From: Vibrio coralliilyticus
Lineage (GTDB): Bacteria; Pseudomonadota; Gammaproteobacteria; Enterobacterales; Vibrionaceae
Length of the DNA stretch: 64,000 nt
Direction: 5' to 3'
Assembly: GCF_024449095.1 (NCBI RefSeq)
Contig: NZ_CP024628.1
Span: forward strand, 1,240,001 to 1,304,000
Positions 52,660-62,386 of this stretch are shown in pieces. Under the pieces are notes generated by a model. It ran no database searches. It was given only the letters and a program-made list of their open reading frames with translations, and was not told the DNA's origin. Position 1 is the stretch's first letter. The number at the start of each line of letters is the position of its first letter. The position numbers and the translations under genes are program-made.

Positions 52660-53391
52660 ATGAATTTACGAGTTTGTTTTTGCCTTCTGATTCTTCTGAT
52701 GAGCTCTAACACCCTAGCAAAGGCGATAGAGTTACGTGATGTGCACCTGAGTATCTGCGGCGACTCTATTGACTGGCCTCCCTATACATACCTAGATGGA
52801 GAAGATGTCAAAGGCCTTGATCTCGAAGTACTTAATGAGCTTTTGCTGCCACAAAACATCACATTCAATTTTACTATGACATCGTGGACCCGTTGCCTTA
52901 AAGGTGCGAAGAGCGGTGAATTCCAAATTGCAGTCAGCGCTTCACACTCAGAAGAGCGTGCCAAGCACTACCTGTATACAACTTGGTACTATCACGTCAC
53001 CCCCCACTACTTATACAAAAAGTCGAGATTCCCTCAGGGGTTAAACATTGATAGCGTCGCAGAATTAGAGCAATACAAGGTCTGTGGGATCCACGGCTAC
53101 AACTATGGCGATTTCTGGCTTAACAATGTTGACCAATACTCACACAACATGCATGAACTCGTTACAGAACTCAAAGAACAACGATGCGAGGTTATTCTGT
53201 CTTGGCAAGAGATACTGGAAGGCATTAGAAACGTTTGGGGAATTACTTACGTCAGTGAAGACATTGAATCTAAGCCGATTCCAAATATGCCTAAGCATAA
53301 GTTTTATATGCTGATTTCTAAGCAGTATGAGCATGGGCCAGCGCTGAAAAGGATTCTCGATAAAGGTTTGAGAGAACGTCAGACCAAGTGA
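52660..53391 (+). CDS. orphan periplasmic solute-binding protein, family 3-like
   Basis: 243 residues from ATG 52660. A signal peptide (MNLRVCFCLLILLMSSNTLAKA) is followed by a family 3-like bilobal fold: LSICGDSIDWPPYTYLDGEDVKGLDLEVLNELL, then FQIAVSASHSEERAKHYLYTTWYYHVTP. A longer frame from 52618 lacks both ribosome binding site and signal character. There is no permease or ATPase next to it, which suggests a sensor or accessory role or a partner encoded elsewhere. Four Cys in the mature part could form two disulfides. Ligand unknown. It converges with ppsR across 33 bases. Confidence 0.8.
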   Translation: MNLRVCFCLLILLMSSNTLAKAIELRDVHLSICGDSIDWPPYTYLDGEDVKGLDLEVLNELLLPQNITFNFTMTSWTRCLKGAKSGEFQIAVSASHSEERAKHYLYTTWYYHVTPHYLYKKSRFPQGLNIDSVAELEQYKVCGIHGYNYGDFWLNNVDQYSHNMHELVTELKEQRCEVILSWQEILEGIRNVWGITYVSEDIESKPIPNMPKHKFYMLISKQYEHGPALKRILDKGLRERQTK

Positions 53392-53424
53392 AGACTGTCT
53401 GATCCAACGACAAGCCGACTCATT

Positions 53425-54258
53425 TTACAGTAAACGTCTTCTTAACCCTGCTTTCTCAAGGATACGAGTTGAAATCTCTTCAACTGATAACGATGAAGTA
53501 TTGATATACGGAATCGCTTCTCTACGGAATAGCGCCTCCACGCTCTCGAGTTCATTGATGCACTGCTCGGTGCTGGCATATTCACTACCTGCCAAACGGT
53601 TCTCGCGAATTTCCGTCAATCTTTCAGGATCTATCGTCAAGCCAAACAACTTATGGCGATGAATTTCGAATTCTGGCAACAGTCTTAGGCGACGAATGTC
53701 TTCTTCAATGAATGGATAGTTCACAACTCGCAGGCCAAATTGCATCGCCATATAAAGGCTGGTTGGCGTTTTACCACTTCGCGATACACCCAATAAGATA
53801 ATGTCAGCTTTATCTAGCCCCTTAAGCGTAATTCCATCATCATGCGCTAAGGTGTACTCAATTGCTGCGATACGATCAAAATAAGTATCAGAATCTTTAC
53901 CCACACTCCGTGAGCGCTGCAGCTTCGGCTTCGGCTCCATTTGAATATCGTCCTTAACCTGCTGGACAATACTCGCCAATACGTCATAACCGAATGCGGG
54001 AGCCTCGAGTAGCTTCTGCTTGATCTCTGGAATGACGATGGAAAAGAACACTAAAGGTTTCACTCCGTGCTCTTGGTAAGACAGCTCAATCTCTTTGAGA
54101 AGATCAGCCAATTTATCTTCACTTTCGACAAACGGAAACGTTTTTTCGTTAGCGTTAAACGGGAATTGACCCAAAACAACATGGCCTAATGTCTCACATG
54201 TTATGGCCGTTCCGTCAGAAACATAGAATACATCACGACTTTGAATATCAATTTGCAT
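53425..54258 (-). CDS. ppsR: PEP synthase regulatory kinase/phosphorylase
   Basis: 277 residues of the DUF299 family. The bifunctional enzyme inactivates PpsA by ADP-dependent phosphorylation and reactivates it by Pi-dependent removal. Seen are [22 protein letters not shown] at the N-terminus, the P-loop-like [22 protein letters not shown], and [19 protein letters not shown]-terminal features are [18 protein letters not shown] and [13 protein letters not shown]. It is divergent from its target ppsA across a 172-base promoter region, the usual arrangement in gammaproteobacteria. Confidence 0.94.
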   Translation of the reverse strand: MQIDIQSRDVFYVSDGTAITCETLGHVVLGQFPFNANEKTFPFVESEDKLADLLKEIELSYQEHGVKPLVFFSIVIPEIKQKLLEAPAFGYDVLASIVQQVKDDIQMEPKPKLQRSRSVGKDSDTYFDRIAAIEYTLAHDDGITLKGLDKADIILLGVSRSGKTPTSLYMAMQFGLRVVNYPFIEEDIRRLRLLPEFEIHRHKLFGLTIDPERLTEIRENRLAGSEYASTEQCINELESVEALFRREAIPYINTSSLSVEEISTRILEKAGLRRRLL

Positions 54259-54430
54259 GTTTTATTTAAACTTTAAAATTCTTTTGAGTAGGATGGTCAC
54301 CATAATATCGATAATAAAACCCGGCTGACAGTTACGTCCCCCACAGCTTTGAAAAATTGTTAAAATTTTTTGAGCCCACGCGTAATCGTTTGCCTTTCCC
54401 TACAAAGCTGCAATGTTTCTGGAGAAAGAC

Positions 54431-56803
54431 ATGCAAAAGAACACCCTCTGGTTCAATAGCCTATCCATGGAAGATGTCGACAAAGTCGGCGGTAAAAACG
54501 CTTCGCTTGGAGAAATGGTTTCAAATCTATCGAATGCTGGCGTTTCAGTACCGAATGGTTTTGCGACTACTTCTTACGCGTTTAACCAATTCCTTGACTA
54601 TGAAGGTCTGGATGAACGAATCCACCAGCTGCTCGATGAACTAGACGTTGAGGATGTAGAAGCTCTGCGTAAGACAGGTGCCACCATCCGTCAATGGGTT
54701 TTAGAAGCTCCCTTCCCTGCTGATCTTGAGCAGGATATTCGAGAAAACTACCAAGAACTGATTGAAGGCAATACAGAGCTTTCAGTCGCCGTTCGATCCT
54801 CAGCAACCGCTGAAGACTTGCCGGATGCCTCATTCGCCGGCCAGCAAGAAACTTTTCTTAATGTTCAAGGCATTGATGCGGTACTTGAAGCAACGAAACA
54901 CGTTTACGCGTCTCTGTTTAATGACCGCGCTATCTCCTACCGTGTGCACCAAGGTTTTGACCACCGTGGTATCTCGCTGTCTGCGGGCATCCAACGCATG
55001 GTGCGCTCAGATAAAGCCTCTTCAGGTGTTATGTTCACCTTAGACACTGAATCTGGCTTTGATCAGGTTGTGTTCATTACGTCTTCTTGGGGTCTAGGGG
55101 AGATGGTCGTTCAGGGTGCAGTAAACCCAGACGAGTTCTACGTTCACAAGCCAATGCTTGAGGCGGGTCAGCATCCGATTGTTAAGAAGACATTCGGTTC
55201 TAAACTTATCAAGATGATCTACTCGACCAACCAAGAAATTGGTAAGCAAGTCGACATCATTGATACCTCTGCACAAGAGCGTGAGCAGTTCTCTCTTAAT
55301 GACGAAGAGATCAAAGAACTGGCAAAACAAGCGATGATCATCGAAAAGCACTACCAGCGTCCGATGGATATCGAGTGGGCGAAAGATGGCATTGATGGCA
55401 AACTTTACATTGTTCAAGCTCGCCCAGAAACCGTATGTTCTCAAAGTGAACAGAACGTGATTGAGCGTTACGAGCTGAACAACAAAGCAGAAGTTTTGGT
55501 CGAAGGCCGTGCTATCGGTCAGCGCATCGGTTCTGGCCCAGTACGTCTGGTTGACTCGCTAGACCAAATGTCTTTGGTTCAAGATGGCGACGTGCTGGTT
55601 ACTGACATGACTGACCCAGACTGGGAACCAGTAATGAAGAAGGCCTCGGCAATCGTCACCAACCGTGGTGGCCGTACTTGTCACGCAGCCATCATCGCGC
55701 GTGAGCTAGGTATTCCAGCAATCGTTGGTTGTGGCGATGCCACTTCAAAGCTGACAGACGGCGCTACCGTTACTGTCTCTTGTTCTGAAGGTGAGACAGG
55801 TTACGTTTATCAAGGTGAGCTGGACTTCGAAGTGAAGCGTTCTGCGGTTGACGAACTACCACTGCTACCAACTAAAGTGATGATGAACGTCGGTAACCCA
55901 GACCGTGCATTCGACTTCGCGCAGATTCCAAACGAAGGTGTTGGCTTGGCGCGTCTGGAATTCATCATCAACAAGATGATTGGTATTCACCCGAAAGCGC
56001 TGCTGAACTTCGACGCACAAAGTGACGAGCTAAAAGCAGAAATCACTCAACGTATCCGTGGCTATAAAAATCCTATCGATTTCTACGTCAGCAAGCTGAC
56101 TGAAGGTATCGCGACTATCGCTGCGGCATTCTGGCCAAAACGCGTCATCGTTCGTATGTCTGACTTTAAGTCCAACGAGTACAGCAACCTGGTTGGTGGT
56201 AAAGGTTACGAACCGCATGAAGAAAACCCTATGCTGGGCTTCCGTGGTGCATCACGTTATATCTCACCTGTATTTGAAGACTGTTTCGAGCTAGAAACTC
56301 AGGCGATTAAGCGTGTTCGCAATGAGATGGGTCTGAAGAACGTTGAAATCATGATCCCATTTGTGCGTACTCCAAGTGAGGCAGCATCGGTTATCGATCT
56401 TCTTGCAAAGTTCGATCTGCGCCGTGGTGATCAGGGCCTGAAAGTCATCATGATGTGTGAACTACCGTCTAATGCTGTACTGGCAGACGAGTTCCTCAAG
56501 TACTTTGACGGCTTCTCAATCGGTTCTAACGATATGACTCAGCTAACGCTGGGTCTAGACCGAGATTCAGGCGACGTGGCTCACCTGTTTGACGAACGCA
56601 ACCCTGCTGTTAAAGCCATGCTGCAAATGGCTATCGATGCTGCAACTAAAGCTGGTAAATACGTCGGTATTTGTGGTCAGGGTCCATCTGACCATGATGA
56701 TCTGGCTGAATGGCTAATGGAGCAAGGTATCAGCTCAGTGTCACTTAACCCAGATACTGTGATTGATACTTGGCTGAAACTTGGTCAGGTAAGCGGCAAG
56801 TAA
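54431..56803 (+). CDS. ppsA: phosphoenolpyruvate synthase
   Basis: 790 residues, like E. coli PpsA (792). It makes PEP, AMP and Pi from pyruvate and ATP for gluconeogenesis. The ATP-grasp N-terminal domain opens with [16 protein letters not shown] and includes [24 protein letters not shown]. The phosphohistidine domain has [25 protein letters not shown], with the catalytic His. The C-terminal PEP-binding barrel has [47 protein letters not shown] and GQGPSDH. ATG 54431 with GGAGA 6-7 bases before is preferred over ATG 54413. Confidence 0.96.
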   Translation: MQKNTLWFNSLSMEDVDKVGGKNASLGEMVSNLSNAGVSVPNGFATTSYAFNQFLDYEGLDERIHQLLDELDVEDVEALRKTGATIRQWVLEAPFPADLEQDIRENYQELIEGNTELSVAVRSSATAEDLPDASFAGQQETFLNVQGIDAVLEATKHVYASLFNDRAISYRVHQGFDHRGISLSAGIQRMVRSDKASSGVMFTLDTESGFDQVVFITSSWGLGEMVVQGAVNPDEFYVHKPMLEAGQHPIVKKTFGSKLIKMIYSTNQEIGKQVDIIDTSAQEREQFSLNDEEIKELAKQAMIIEKHYQRPMDIEWAKDGIDGKLYIVQARPETVCSQSEQNVIERYELNNKAEVLVEGRAIGQRIGSGPVRLVDSLDQMSLVQDGDVLVTDMTDPDWEPVMKKASAIVTNRGGRTCHAAIIARELGIPAIVGCGDATSKLTDGATVTVSCSEGETGYVYQGELDFEVKRSAVDELPLLPTKVMMNVGNPDRAFDFAQIPNEGVGLARLEFIINKMIGIHPKALLNFDAQSDELKAEITQRIRGYKNPIDFYVSKLTEGIATIAAAFWPKRVIVRMSDFKSNEYSNLVGGKGYEPHEENPMLGFRGASRYISPVFEDCFELETQAIKRVRNEMGLKNVEIMIPFVRTPSEAASVIDLLAKFDLRRGDQGLKVIMMCELPSNAVLADEFLKYFDGFSIGSNDMTQLTLGLDRDSGDVAHLFDERNPAVKAMLQMAIDAATKAGKYVGICGQGPSDHDDLAEWLMEQGISSVSLNPDTVIDTWLKLGQVSGK

Positions 56804-56822
56804 AACGGCGCGATAACTGAGT

Positions 56823-56857
56823 AAAAACCGCCTAGCCTGACTGGGCGGTTTTTTTAT
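56823..56857 (+). terminator. ppsA terminator
   Basis: AAACCGCC and its complement GGCGGTTT flank an 11-base spacer that can pair further, followed by a T-run of seven or more. It lies 20 bases after the ppsA stop. Confidence 0.92.
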
Positions 56858-57273
56858 TTTCACCATTAAATCGCTGACTTTATTCTCTCAAAATGTCTAT
56901 TTATCCGATTTCGACATTTTTCTCTCTACCCACTTTAATTCACCTAAAAACGCTCAACACCTTGCCCTGCCTAGCGACTCAAGACCGAATTTATGAGTCC
57001 CACCTCTATTATTCAAAATAAAAATAAAGACCACACACAGTTCACGGTTGCAACATAATTTCAATCAAATTAACATCAACAAAACAAAAATCCACCATTG
57101 AACGAAAATAGCACATTTAATCATGAATATTTAGCGATTTTTATTGAATAGTATTGCAAAGGTATTCGAAAGACAGTAGGCTTGCGCCCGATGATTAAAT
57201 GCAGATGTATAGTGAATATATATGCCAGGTGGATTGGCCTATCATATTGACTAGTAGTAACACGAGAATTGTA
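56858..57273. other. long AT-rich leader region before the YjiH-type gene
   Basis: About 416 bases with no credible gene. It is strongly A-rich (runs of AAAATAAAAATAAAG and CAACAAAACAAAAATCC), possibly bent DNA. I could not assign a promoter or operator. Confidence 0.45.
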
Positions 57274-58644
57274 ATGCAGAATAACGCTCAATCTATCAAA
57301 CAGACGAAAGGTAAAGGCAACTTTTGGATGTTCTTTATCCCTTCTTTACTGGGTCTGTTTCTTTTCATGGCGCCGATTAGCTATGACGGTGATATCACCA
57401 TTCCAGTCGCCGTACTGGCAAAATCCATCCAAGCTGTATTTGGTGATCACCTTGTAGGCATGGTCACGTCTATCATCTTGTTTATGGCAGCAACATCATT
57501 GTTATGCCGTATTAAGAACCCTGCATTTATTGCTAACAACCCATTTTTGAACAGCCTATTTAACCCAAGCTCTCTTTGGCTGGCAGTGCGTGTTATTGGT
57601 GGTCTTGCTGTTGCGATGACCTTCTTCCAAGTTGGCCCTGAAGCCGTATGGGAAGAAAATACTGGCGGCCTAGTACTAGAAGGTTTGCTGCCAACGCTAT
57701 TCTCAGTATTCATCTTTGCAGGTCTACTGCTCCCACTGCTACTTAACTTTGGTTTGCTAGAGCTGTTTGGCACGCTGCTAAGTAAAGTGATGCGCCCAGT
57801 GTTTAACTTACCTGGTCGTAGTGCTATAGACTGTATGGCTTCTTGGCTTGGCGATGGCTCAGTCGGTATCCTGCTGACCAGCAAGCAATACGAAAACAAA
57901 TTCTACACACAGCGCGAAGCGGCTGTCGTGGGTACCACATTCTCAGCGGTATCCATCACGTTCAGCTTAGTCGTTCTTGCTCAGGTTGAACTGGAACACT
58001 TGTTCCTACCCTTCTACGGTGCAATCTGTCTGGCGGGTATTGTGGCAGCGATCATCATTCCTCGCTTGCCTCCTCTAAGCATGAAGAAAGACGCTTTCAT
58101 CGATGGTACTGAACCAGCAAAAGATGCCGATGCTATTCCTGCAGGCCATACAAGCGTGTCTTGGGGTATGGAGCTGGCACTAGCAAAAGCGAGCCAAGTA
58201 AAATCATTTAAAGATGTCTTTGGTGAAGGCGTGCGTAACGCGGTAGACATGGTATTTGGCGTGCTGCCTGTAGTAATGGGCCTAGGTACGATTGCTCTAG
58301 TGATTGCTGAGTACACGTCGGTGTTTAGCTTCCTAGGTCAACCGTTCATCCCATTCCTTGAGCTATTAGGCATCCCAGAAGCGGCAGCGGCCTCTGAAAC
58401 TATCGTGGTTGGTTTTGCTGATATGTTTATCCCAGCGATTCTAGCGTCGTCTATTGATAACGAAATGACACGTTTCGTTATTGCTGCTATGTCTGTCACT
58501 CAGCTGATTTACATGTCTGAAGTTGGTGCGCTGTTACTTGGCAGCCGTATCCCAGTGAACATCTTTGAACTGTTTGCCATCTTCATTCTACGTACCTTAA
58601 TCACACTGCCTGTGATTGCCGGTATTGCTCATCTGATTTTCTAA
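57274..58644 (+). CDS. YjiH-type nucleoside-recognition (GATE) domain membrane protein
   Basis: 456 residues and about ten membrane helices. NFWMFFIPSLLGLFLFMAPISYDGDITIPVAVLAKSI opens the protein, and PGRSAIDCMASWLGDGSVGILLTSKQYENKFYTQREAAVVGTTFSAVSITFS is the Gly/Ser-rich GATE core shared with spore maturation SpmA and nucleoside transporters. A second such region is VGFADMFIPAILASSIDNEMTRFVIAAMSVTQLIYMSEVGALLLGS. Function is unproven; small-molecule transport is likely. ATG 57274 fits the start of the helix-rich part; the frame extends to 57199 through unrelated residues. Single-gene unit. Confidence 0.88.
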   Translation: MQNNAQSIKQTKGKGNFWMFFIPSLLGLFLFMAPISYDGDITIPVAVLAKSIQAVFGDHLVGMVTSIILFMAATSLLCRIKNPAFIANNPFLNSLFNPSSLWLAVRVIGGLAVAMTFFQVGPEAVWEENTGGLVLEGLLPTLFSVFIFAGLLLPLLLNFGLLELFGTLLSKVMRPVFNLPGRSAIDCMASWLGDGSVGILLTSKQYENKFYTQREAAVVGTTFSAVSITFSLVVLAQVELEHLFLPFYGAICLAGIVAAIIIPRLPPLSMKKDAFIDGTEPAKDADAIPAGHTSVSWGMELALAKASQVKSFKDVFGEGVRNAVDMVFGVLPVVMGLGTIALVIAEYTSVFSFLGQPFIPFLELLGIPEAAAASETIVVGFADMFIPAILASSIDNEMTRFVIAAMSVTQLIYMSEVGALLLGSRIPVNIFELFAIFILRTLITLPVIAGIAHLIF

Positions 58645-58670
58645 TCTCAGATTGCAAATCAATCTTTTTT

Positions 58671-58698
58671 CGAAGGCCCTTTCAGGGCCTTTGTTTTA
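58671..58698. terminator. terminator after the YjiH-type gene
   Basis: AAGGCCCT-TTC-AGGGCCTT is an 8-base GC-rich stem with a 3-base loop, followed by TGTTTT. Confidence 0.85.
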
Positions 58699-58775
58699 CC
58701 TGCCAACCTAGATCAGCAAAATAAAGTCTCTTACCTATACTTAAGTTAATTTGAGAGGTGGTAAAGGAGGGAGAG

Positions 58776-59111
58776 ATGAGCCCTTTACTTTTGCACTTGC
58801 TATTGCTGACAACGCCCGCACCAACAGTCGATGCGAGCGCTTTACCTTTGAAATGTCGTCTACTCCATACTGCTGACAACTTTTGGTTTTATCGCGAGCA
58901 GATGGTGTATGAAAGCGAGCAGTTTGTGATCTTCCAAAACTTTAAAGGCCGAGTTGTCACTCAAGTGGATTTAAAAACCAATGAGTTGATCAGAACAACA
59001 TACATTGGCGAACCTTACGATCCTAAATATCAAATCCTGCTTGGGTTATGCGATAAAACCAAGCACACGGTTGAAATGTGGAAACTCAAACAAGTTCCCT
59101 ACGATAATTGA
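58776..59111 (+). CDS. small hypothetical protein, probably exported
   Basis: 111 residues. ATG 58776 has AAAGGAGG 5 bases upstream, one of the best ribosome binding sites in the window, which supports a real gene. The first ~20 residues are hydrophobic (MSPLLLHLLLLTTPAPTVDA) and look like a signal peptide lacking the usual positive start. The rest is beta-rich (FVIFQNFKGRVVTQVDLKTNELIRTTYIG) with two Cys. No family recognised. It converges with the ferredoxin reductase gene with a 3-base gap, so the two share their 3' ends. Confidence 0.75.
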   Translation: MSPLLLHLLLLTTPAPTVDASALPLKCRLLHTADNFWFYREQMVYESEQFVIFQNFKGRVVTQVDLKTNELIRTTYIGEPYDPKYQILLGLCDKTKHTVEMWKLKQVPYDN

Positions 59112-59114
59112 GCC

Positions 59115-59879
59115 CTACCAATAGCGCTCAAAAGTAATATTACCGCCTGTCGCTCGACGGAATTTTTCTAACCCAAACCCTTGCAGAGTCTTGGTGGTCT
59201 CTTTGATCATTTCTGGGTTTCCGCACAGCATGACAAAACTGTTCTCCTGAGTGAGCTCTGCCTGCGCTCTTTCTTGAATTTCACGTTGATCCAACAGCTG
59301 AGGAATGCGGCCATACAAGGCATTAGGGCACTGCTCTCTTGACACGACAGGCACATAAACCAAACGCCCCTCATATTGTTCAACTAACTGCTCAATCAAG
59401 TATCGATACACTAAGTCTTTTTCATGCCTCACACCATGTACCAAAACAATCTTTTCATACCCCGGGCGAACATTAATATCATCAAGTAAAGACAAGAAAG
59501 GACCGATTCCTGTCCCCGTTGAAAGCAGCCATAAGTCTTGAGTCGGTTTAGGGATGGAGCTCAAAATTAAATCCCCGTAGGCAGTAGTTCCTACGTAGAT
59601 AGAATCCCCCTCTTTCAACTGCTGAAGCTTTGGAGTCAGCTTACCTTCTGGGTTGGATACAATCAGAAATTCCAGCATATCGCTGCTGTTGAGTGGTGCG
59701 TTGACGACTGAATACGCTCGGCTGACCAATTGGCCATCATCGTCATATAGTGCAAGCTTAGTAAATTGGCCCGCTTTAAAGGTGAGAGGGGCGCCAGTAA
59801 GGCGTAAACTGAATAACTCTGGCGTCCAGTCAGTACGCTTATCGACTTTGGCGAGATTAAAACCATCGGGTGCGGTCAT
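59115..59879 (-). CDS. fpr: ferredoxin/flavodoxin-NADP+ reductase
   Basis: 254 residues of the bacterial FNR family. It moves electrons between NADPH and ferredoxin or flavodoxin via FAD. The FAD-binding motif is SRAYSVVNAP, the NADP-binding GTGIGPFLSLLDD follows, and VLVHGVRHEKDLVYRYL, FVMLCGNPEM and the C-terminal TGGNITFERYW are diagnostic; the aromatic C-terminus stacks on FAD. ATG 59879 has GGAGGA upstream. It is a single-gene unit, divergent from the thioesterase. Confidence 0.94.
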   Translation of the reverse strand: MTAPDGFNLAKVDKRTDWTPELFSLRLTGAPLTFKAGQFTKLALYDDDGQLVSRAYSVVNAPLNSSDMLEFLIVSNPEGKLTPKLQQLKEGDSIYVGTTAYGDLILSSIPKPTQDLWLLSTGTGIGPFLSLLDDINVRPGYEKIVLVHGVRHEKDLVYRYLIEQLVEQYEGRLVYVPVVSREQCPNALYGRIPQLLDQREIQERAQAELTQENSFVMLCGNPEMIKETTKTLQGFGLEKFRRATGGNITFERYW

Positions 59880-60049
59880 TGCAGATCCTCCATCAGGTTA
59901 CCTCCTTAAAACCTACTCCTCTGATCTGTATAAGTAAAGACGGGTATTGACTTAGTTATTAAAGATCACATTTTGATAACATTTTCACCAAACCACTTGA
60001 TTCAGCATTAGAATAAAAGCTCTTCTAAAAACCAATGCAAGGAACACGC

Positions 60050-60487
60050 ATGGAATCGTTACTAAAAGGCTTTCCTGTCATCACAGAAATTCCGGTCGCT
60101 TGGGGTGAAATGGATGCTCTGCAACACGTCAATAATGTGGTTTACTTTCGCTACTTTGAAACCGCAAGACTCGACTACTTTGAGCACATCAATCTTCTCG
60201 TCAACCTAAGCCAAAGCCATATCGGCCCAGTATTGGGCGAAACAAGCTGCCGCTATAAAATGCCCATCACCTATCCAGACACTCTGATGATAGGGTCTAA
60301 AGTCGTTGACATTCAGGAAGACAGATTCACTATGGAGTATCAGGTTGTGAGCAAGAAAGTCGGTAAAGTCAGTACCGTAGGGCGCGCCACCTGTGTGATG
60401 TTTGATTTTAAAAACAACTGCAAAGCAAACTTACCTGAGCAAATCAAACAGTCCATTTTAAATTTAGAAGCGACGGCAGAATCCTAA
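60050..60487 (+). CDS. 4-hydroxybenzoyl-CoA-type acyl-CoA thioesterase
   Basis: 145 residues of the single-hotdog YbgC/4HBT family. The catalytic Asp is in WGEMDALQHVNNVVYFRYFETARLDYFEHINL; YKMPITYPDTLMIGSKVVDI and VGRATCVMFDFKNN are the remaining core strands. It hydrolyses acyl-CoA thioesters of unknown chain. ATG 60050 has AAGGA 6 bases before; the frame upstream to 60035 adds five residues. It is followed after 8 bases by the copper-type promoter, so it is probably not part of that operon. Confidence 0.88.
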   Translation: MESLLKGFPVITEIPVAWGEMDALQHVNNVVYFRYFETARLDYFEHINLLVNLSQSHIGPVLGETSCRYKMPITYPDTLMIGSKVVDIQEDRFTMEYQVVSKKVGKVSTVGRATCVMFDFKNNCKANLPEQIKQSILNLEATAES

Positions 60488-60495
60488 TACACCGC

Positions 60496-60526
60496 TTGAC
60501 CTTCCCCCTAGGGGAAGCTTTATGCT
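60496..60526 (+). promoter_or_regulatory. MerR-family (CueR-type) promoter/operator
   Basis: A TTGACC -35 (60496-60501) and TATGCT -10 (60521-60526) are separated by 19 bases, the overlong spacer characteristic of MerR-family promoters. The spacer contains CTTCCCC-CTA-GGGGAAG, a perfect dyad resembling CueR operators (CTTCC...GGAAG). It drives the copper-efflux genes that begin 30 bases downstream. Confidence 0.88.
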
Positions 60527-60555
60527 AGCCGAGTTATCGTCATTTTAGGTTACGT

Positions 60556-60933
60556 ATGGGCTTCCCTTCGATTCGTAAATACTGGATTCTATTTATCAGC
60601 ATGAGCGCCATGTTGGTATCCAGTTTTGCTACTAGCGAAACCCTAATGACGTTCGAAATGCTCAGCGATTCCGGTAGCAAGCAGGTTCACTGTGGCATGG
60701 CAATGAACATGAGCTCAGCGCTGACAGATTCTTCAATTCCATCAGACCATTGTGAAACCAGCGAAGAGATGGTTCATAACTGTTGTAGCGTGATGTGTGC
60801 AACGGTTTTCGCCCCCATTCCCCGAACTGATAAACCTCTACTAATCTCAACTCAGTTGGCTCTGATCCATTCAGATGTCCAAGGTCAGGTCATTACCCGT
60901 TTAAGCTCACTCTATCGCCCTCCGATAGCGTAA
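60556..60933 (+). CDS. small exported Cys/His/Met-rich protein of the copper operon
   Basis: 125 residues. An N-terminal hydrophobic signal (YWILFISMSAMLVSSFATSE) is followed by a metal-ligand-rich region: VHCGMAMNMSS, SDHCETSEEMVHNCCSVMCATVF. The rest is polar. The density of Cys, His and Met suits copper binding, and proteins of this kind often open copper operons (compare DUF2946/CopL-type proteins; the match is by character only). ATG 60556 lies directly behind the CueR-type promoter and 84 bases ahead of the TolC-like gene. A copper-sensing or copper-shuttling role is inferred. Confidence 0.78.
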   Translation: MGFPSIRKYWILFISMSAMLVSSFATSETLMTFEMLSDSGSKQVHCGMAMNMSSALTDSSIPSDHCETSEEMVHNCCSVMCATVFAPIPRTDKPLLISTQLALIHSDVQGQVITRLSSLYRPPIA

Positions 60934-61017
60934 TCCGTTCTCTATTATCGACTCCCAGCCTATTGCTTTGGGAGATGGTTTTTCGTGCCTGTCAGGCACT
61001 CGGAAACGGACAATAAA

Positions 61018-62376
61018 GTGAAAATCAAACCAAGGATTCTGGCGCTTTCTGTCAGCGCCGCGGTCTGGTTCGCGCCTGTATCAGCAAGCAACTTGCAAGA
61101 GCAGACTCACCAGCCGCAAGCTGTGCTATCACAATTGATCAGCATGGCACTCAACAACGACAGCAATCGAAAGCAATATTTTGCTCAGTCACAAGCTTTG
61201 CGCGAAACCGGCGTTGCCAGTGCCACGCTTATGGACCCCAAAATCAAAGTTAGCTTCGGTGGCCTACCTGTAGACAGCTTCAAATTCGACGAAGATCCGA
61301 TGACGAACATTTCCGTCGGATTGATGCAACAATTTGAGCGTGGCTCGACACTGGAGTTACAACAAAAGAAAAGCAATCAACAAGCGGATGGCGTCGGTTT
61401 ACAAATCGATGCTCGAGAATTGGACGTCATTAACAGCATGACCCAACTCTGGCTTGAACTGGGTTATCAGCAGCAGGCGAAAACCATCATGCTGGAAAAC
61501 CGTCGTTTGCTCAAAGAAATGGAAAACTTCATTCAGACCAACTATTCGATTGGTAAAAGTGAAGCTCAGGATCTGCTCAATGCTCAGCTTCAAGTGAGCA
61601 AACTGGATGAGAAGCTTCAGGCTAATCAGCAGATGCAACAGCGCTTGATGGCCCAGCTTTCAGAATGGTTGGGAACCAATTGGTCTGAACAGATTCAGAA
61701 CGTCAGCGCATCCAATCAACTTAACTGGGCCAAGCTCGACCAACAGCTGAACGAGAACCTAGCAAGCTCCGAGTATTATCAGCAGATCAGCCTGCACCCA
61801 ATGGTAAAAATGGCCAGCCAAACTATATCCACTTCCGAAACTCAGGTTGAAATTGCACAGCAGGCTTACCAACCTCAGTTTGGCGTTGAAGTCATGTACG
61901 CCTACCGTCAGGCCAACGGCATGATGGGAGAACCTGCATCAGACCTAGTCAGTGCCTATCTGACCATGGACATTCCTCTGTTCACGGGAAACCGTCAGGA
62001 CAGAAATCTCGCTGCGGCCCAATATCAGGTCGGCGCGGCCAAGTCCCAGAAAGACACGTTACTGGCTCAGATGAATGCCAAAGTCAACGCCTTGCTTGTC
62101 GACCGAAGCAATTTAGCCCAACGACTAGAACGGTATCAGTCCACCCTTCTTCCTCAGGCCAACGCACGAATTCGTGCGGTTGAGCGAGGTTATCAGAACA
62201 ACACGTCTCAGTTTAACGATGTCATTACAGCCTCTGCCGATGAACTTGCTCTGCAACTCGAACAGCAACGTCTGATTGCAGATTTAAACATTGTGAACAG
62301 CAACTTAGCTGCCCTACTGGACGGTTTTGATTATCAAGTTGAGCCAGTCACTTTGGCTCAAAGCGAACAAGAATAA
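61018..62376 (+). CDS. TolC/CusC-family outer membrane efflux protein
   Basis: 452 residues. A signal peptide (MKIKPRILALSVSAAVWFAPVSAS) precedes a repeated TolC-type helical domain. Seen are LRETGVASATLMDPKIKVSFGGLPVDS, the long coiled-coil helices (LQQKKSNQQADGVGLQIDARELDVINSM and the MENFIQTNYSIGKSEAQDLLNAQLQVSKLDEKL pair), and the second half repeating DIPLFTGNRQDRNLAAAQYQ and RAVERGYQNNTSQFNDVI. It forms the trimeric outer-membrane exit duct for the adaptor and RND pump of a Cus-like system. GTG 61018 gives the best signal peptide; GTG 60985 has a GGAGA site and is an alternative. Confidence 0.9.
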   Translation: MKIKPRILALSVSAAVWFAPVSASNLQEQTHQPQAVLSQLISMALNNDSNRKQYFAQSQALRETGVASATLMDPKIKVSFGGLPVDSFKFDEDPMTNISVGLMQQFERGSTLELQQKKSNQQADGVGLQIDARELDVINSMTQLWLELGYQQQAKTIMLENRRLLKEMENFIQTNYSIGKSEAQDLLNAQLQVSKLDEKLQANQQMQQRLMAQLSEWLGTNWSEQIQNVSASNQLNWAKLDQQLNENLASSEYYQQISLHPMVKMASQTISTSETQVEIAQQAYQPQFGVEVMYAYRQANGMMGEPASDLVSAYLTMDIPLFTGNRQDRNLAAAQYQVGAAKSQKDTLLAQMNAKVNALLVDRSNLAQRLERYQSTLLPQANARIRAVERGYQNNTSQFNDVITASADELALQLEQQRLIADLNIVNSNLAALLDGFDYQVEPVTLAQSEQE

Positions 62377-62386
62377 GGTATCTGAC

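Noticed and set aside
57199..57273. N-terminal extension of the YjiH-type protein
   Set aside because: The 25 added residues have no membrane or family character.
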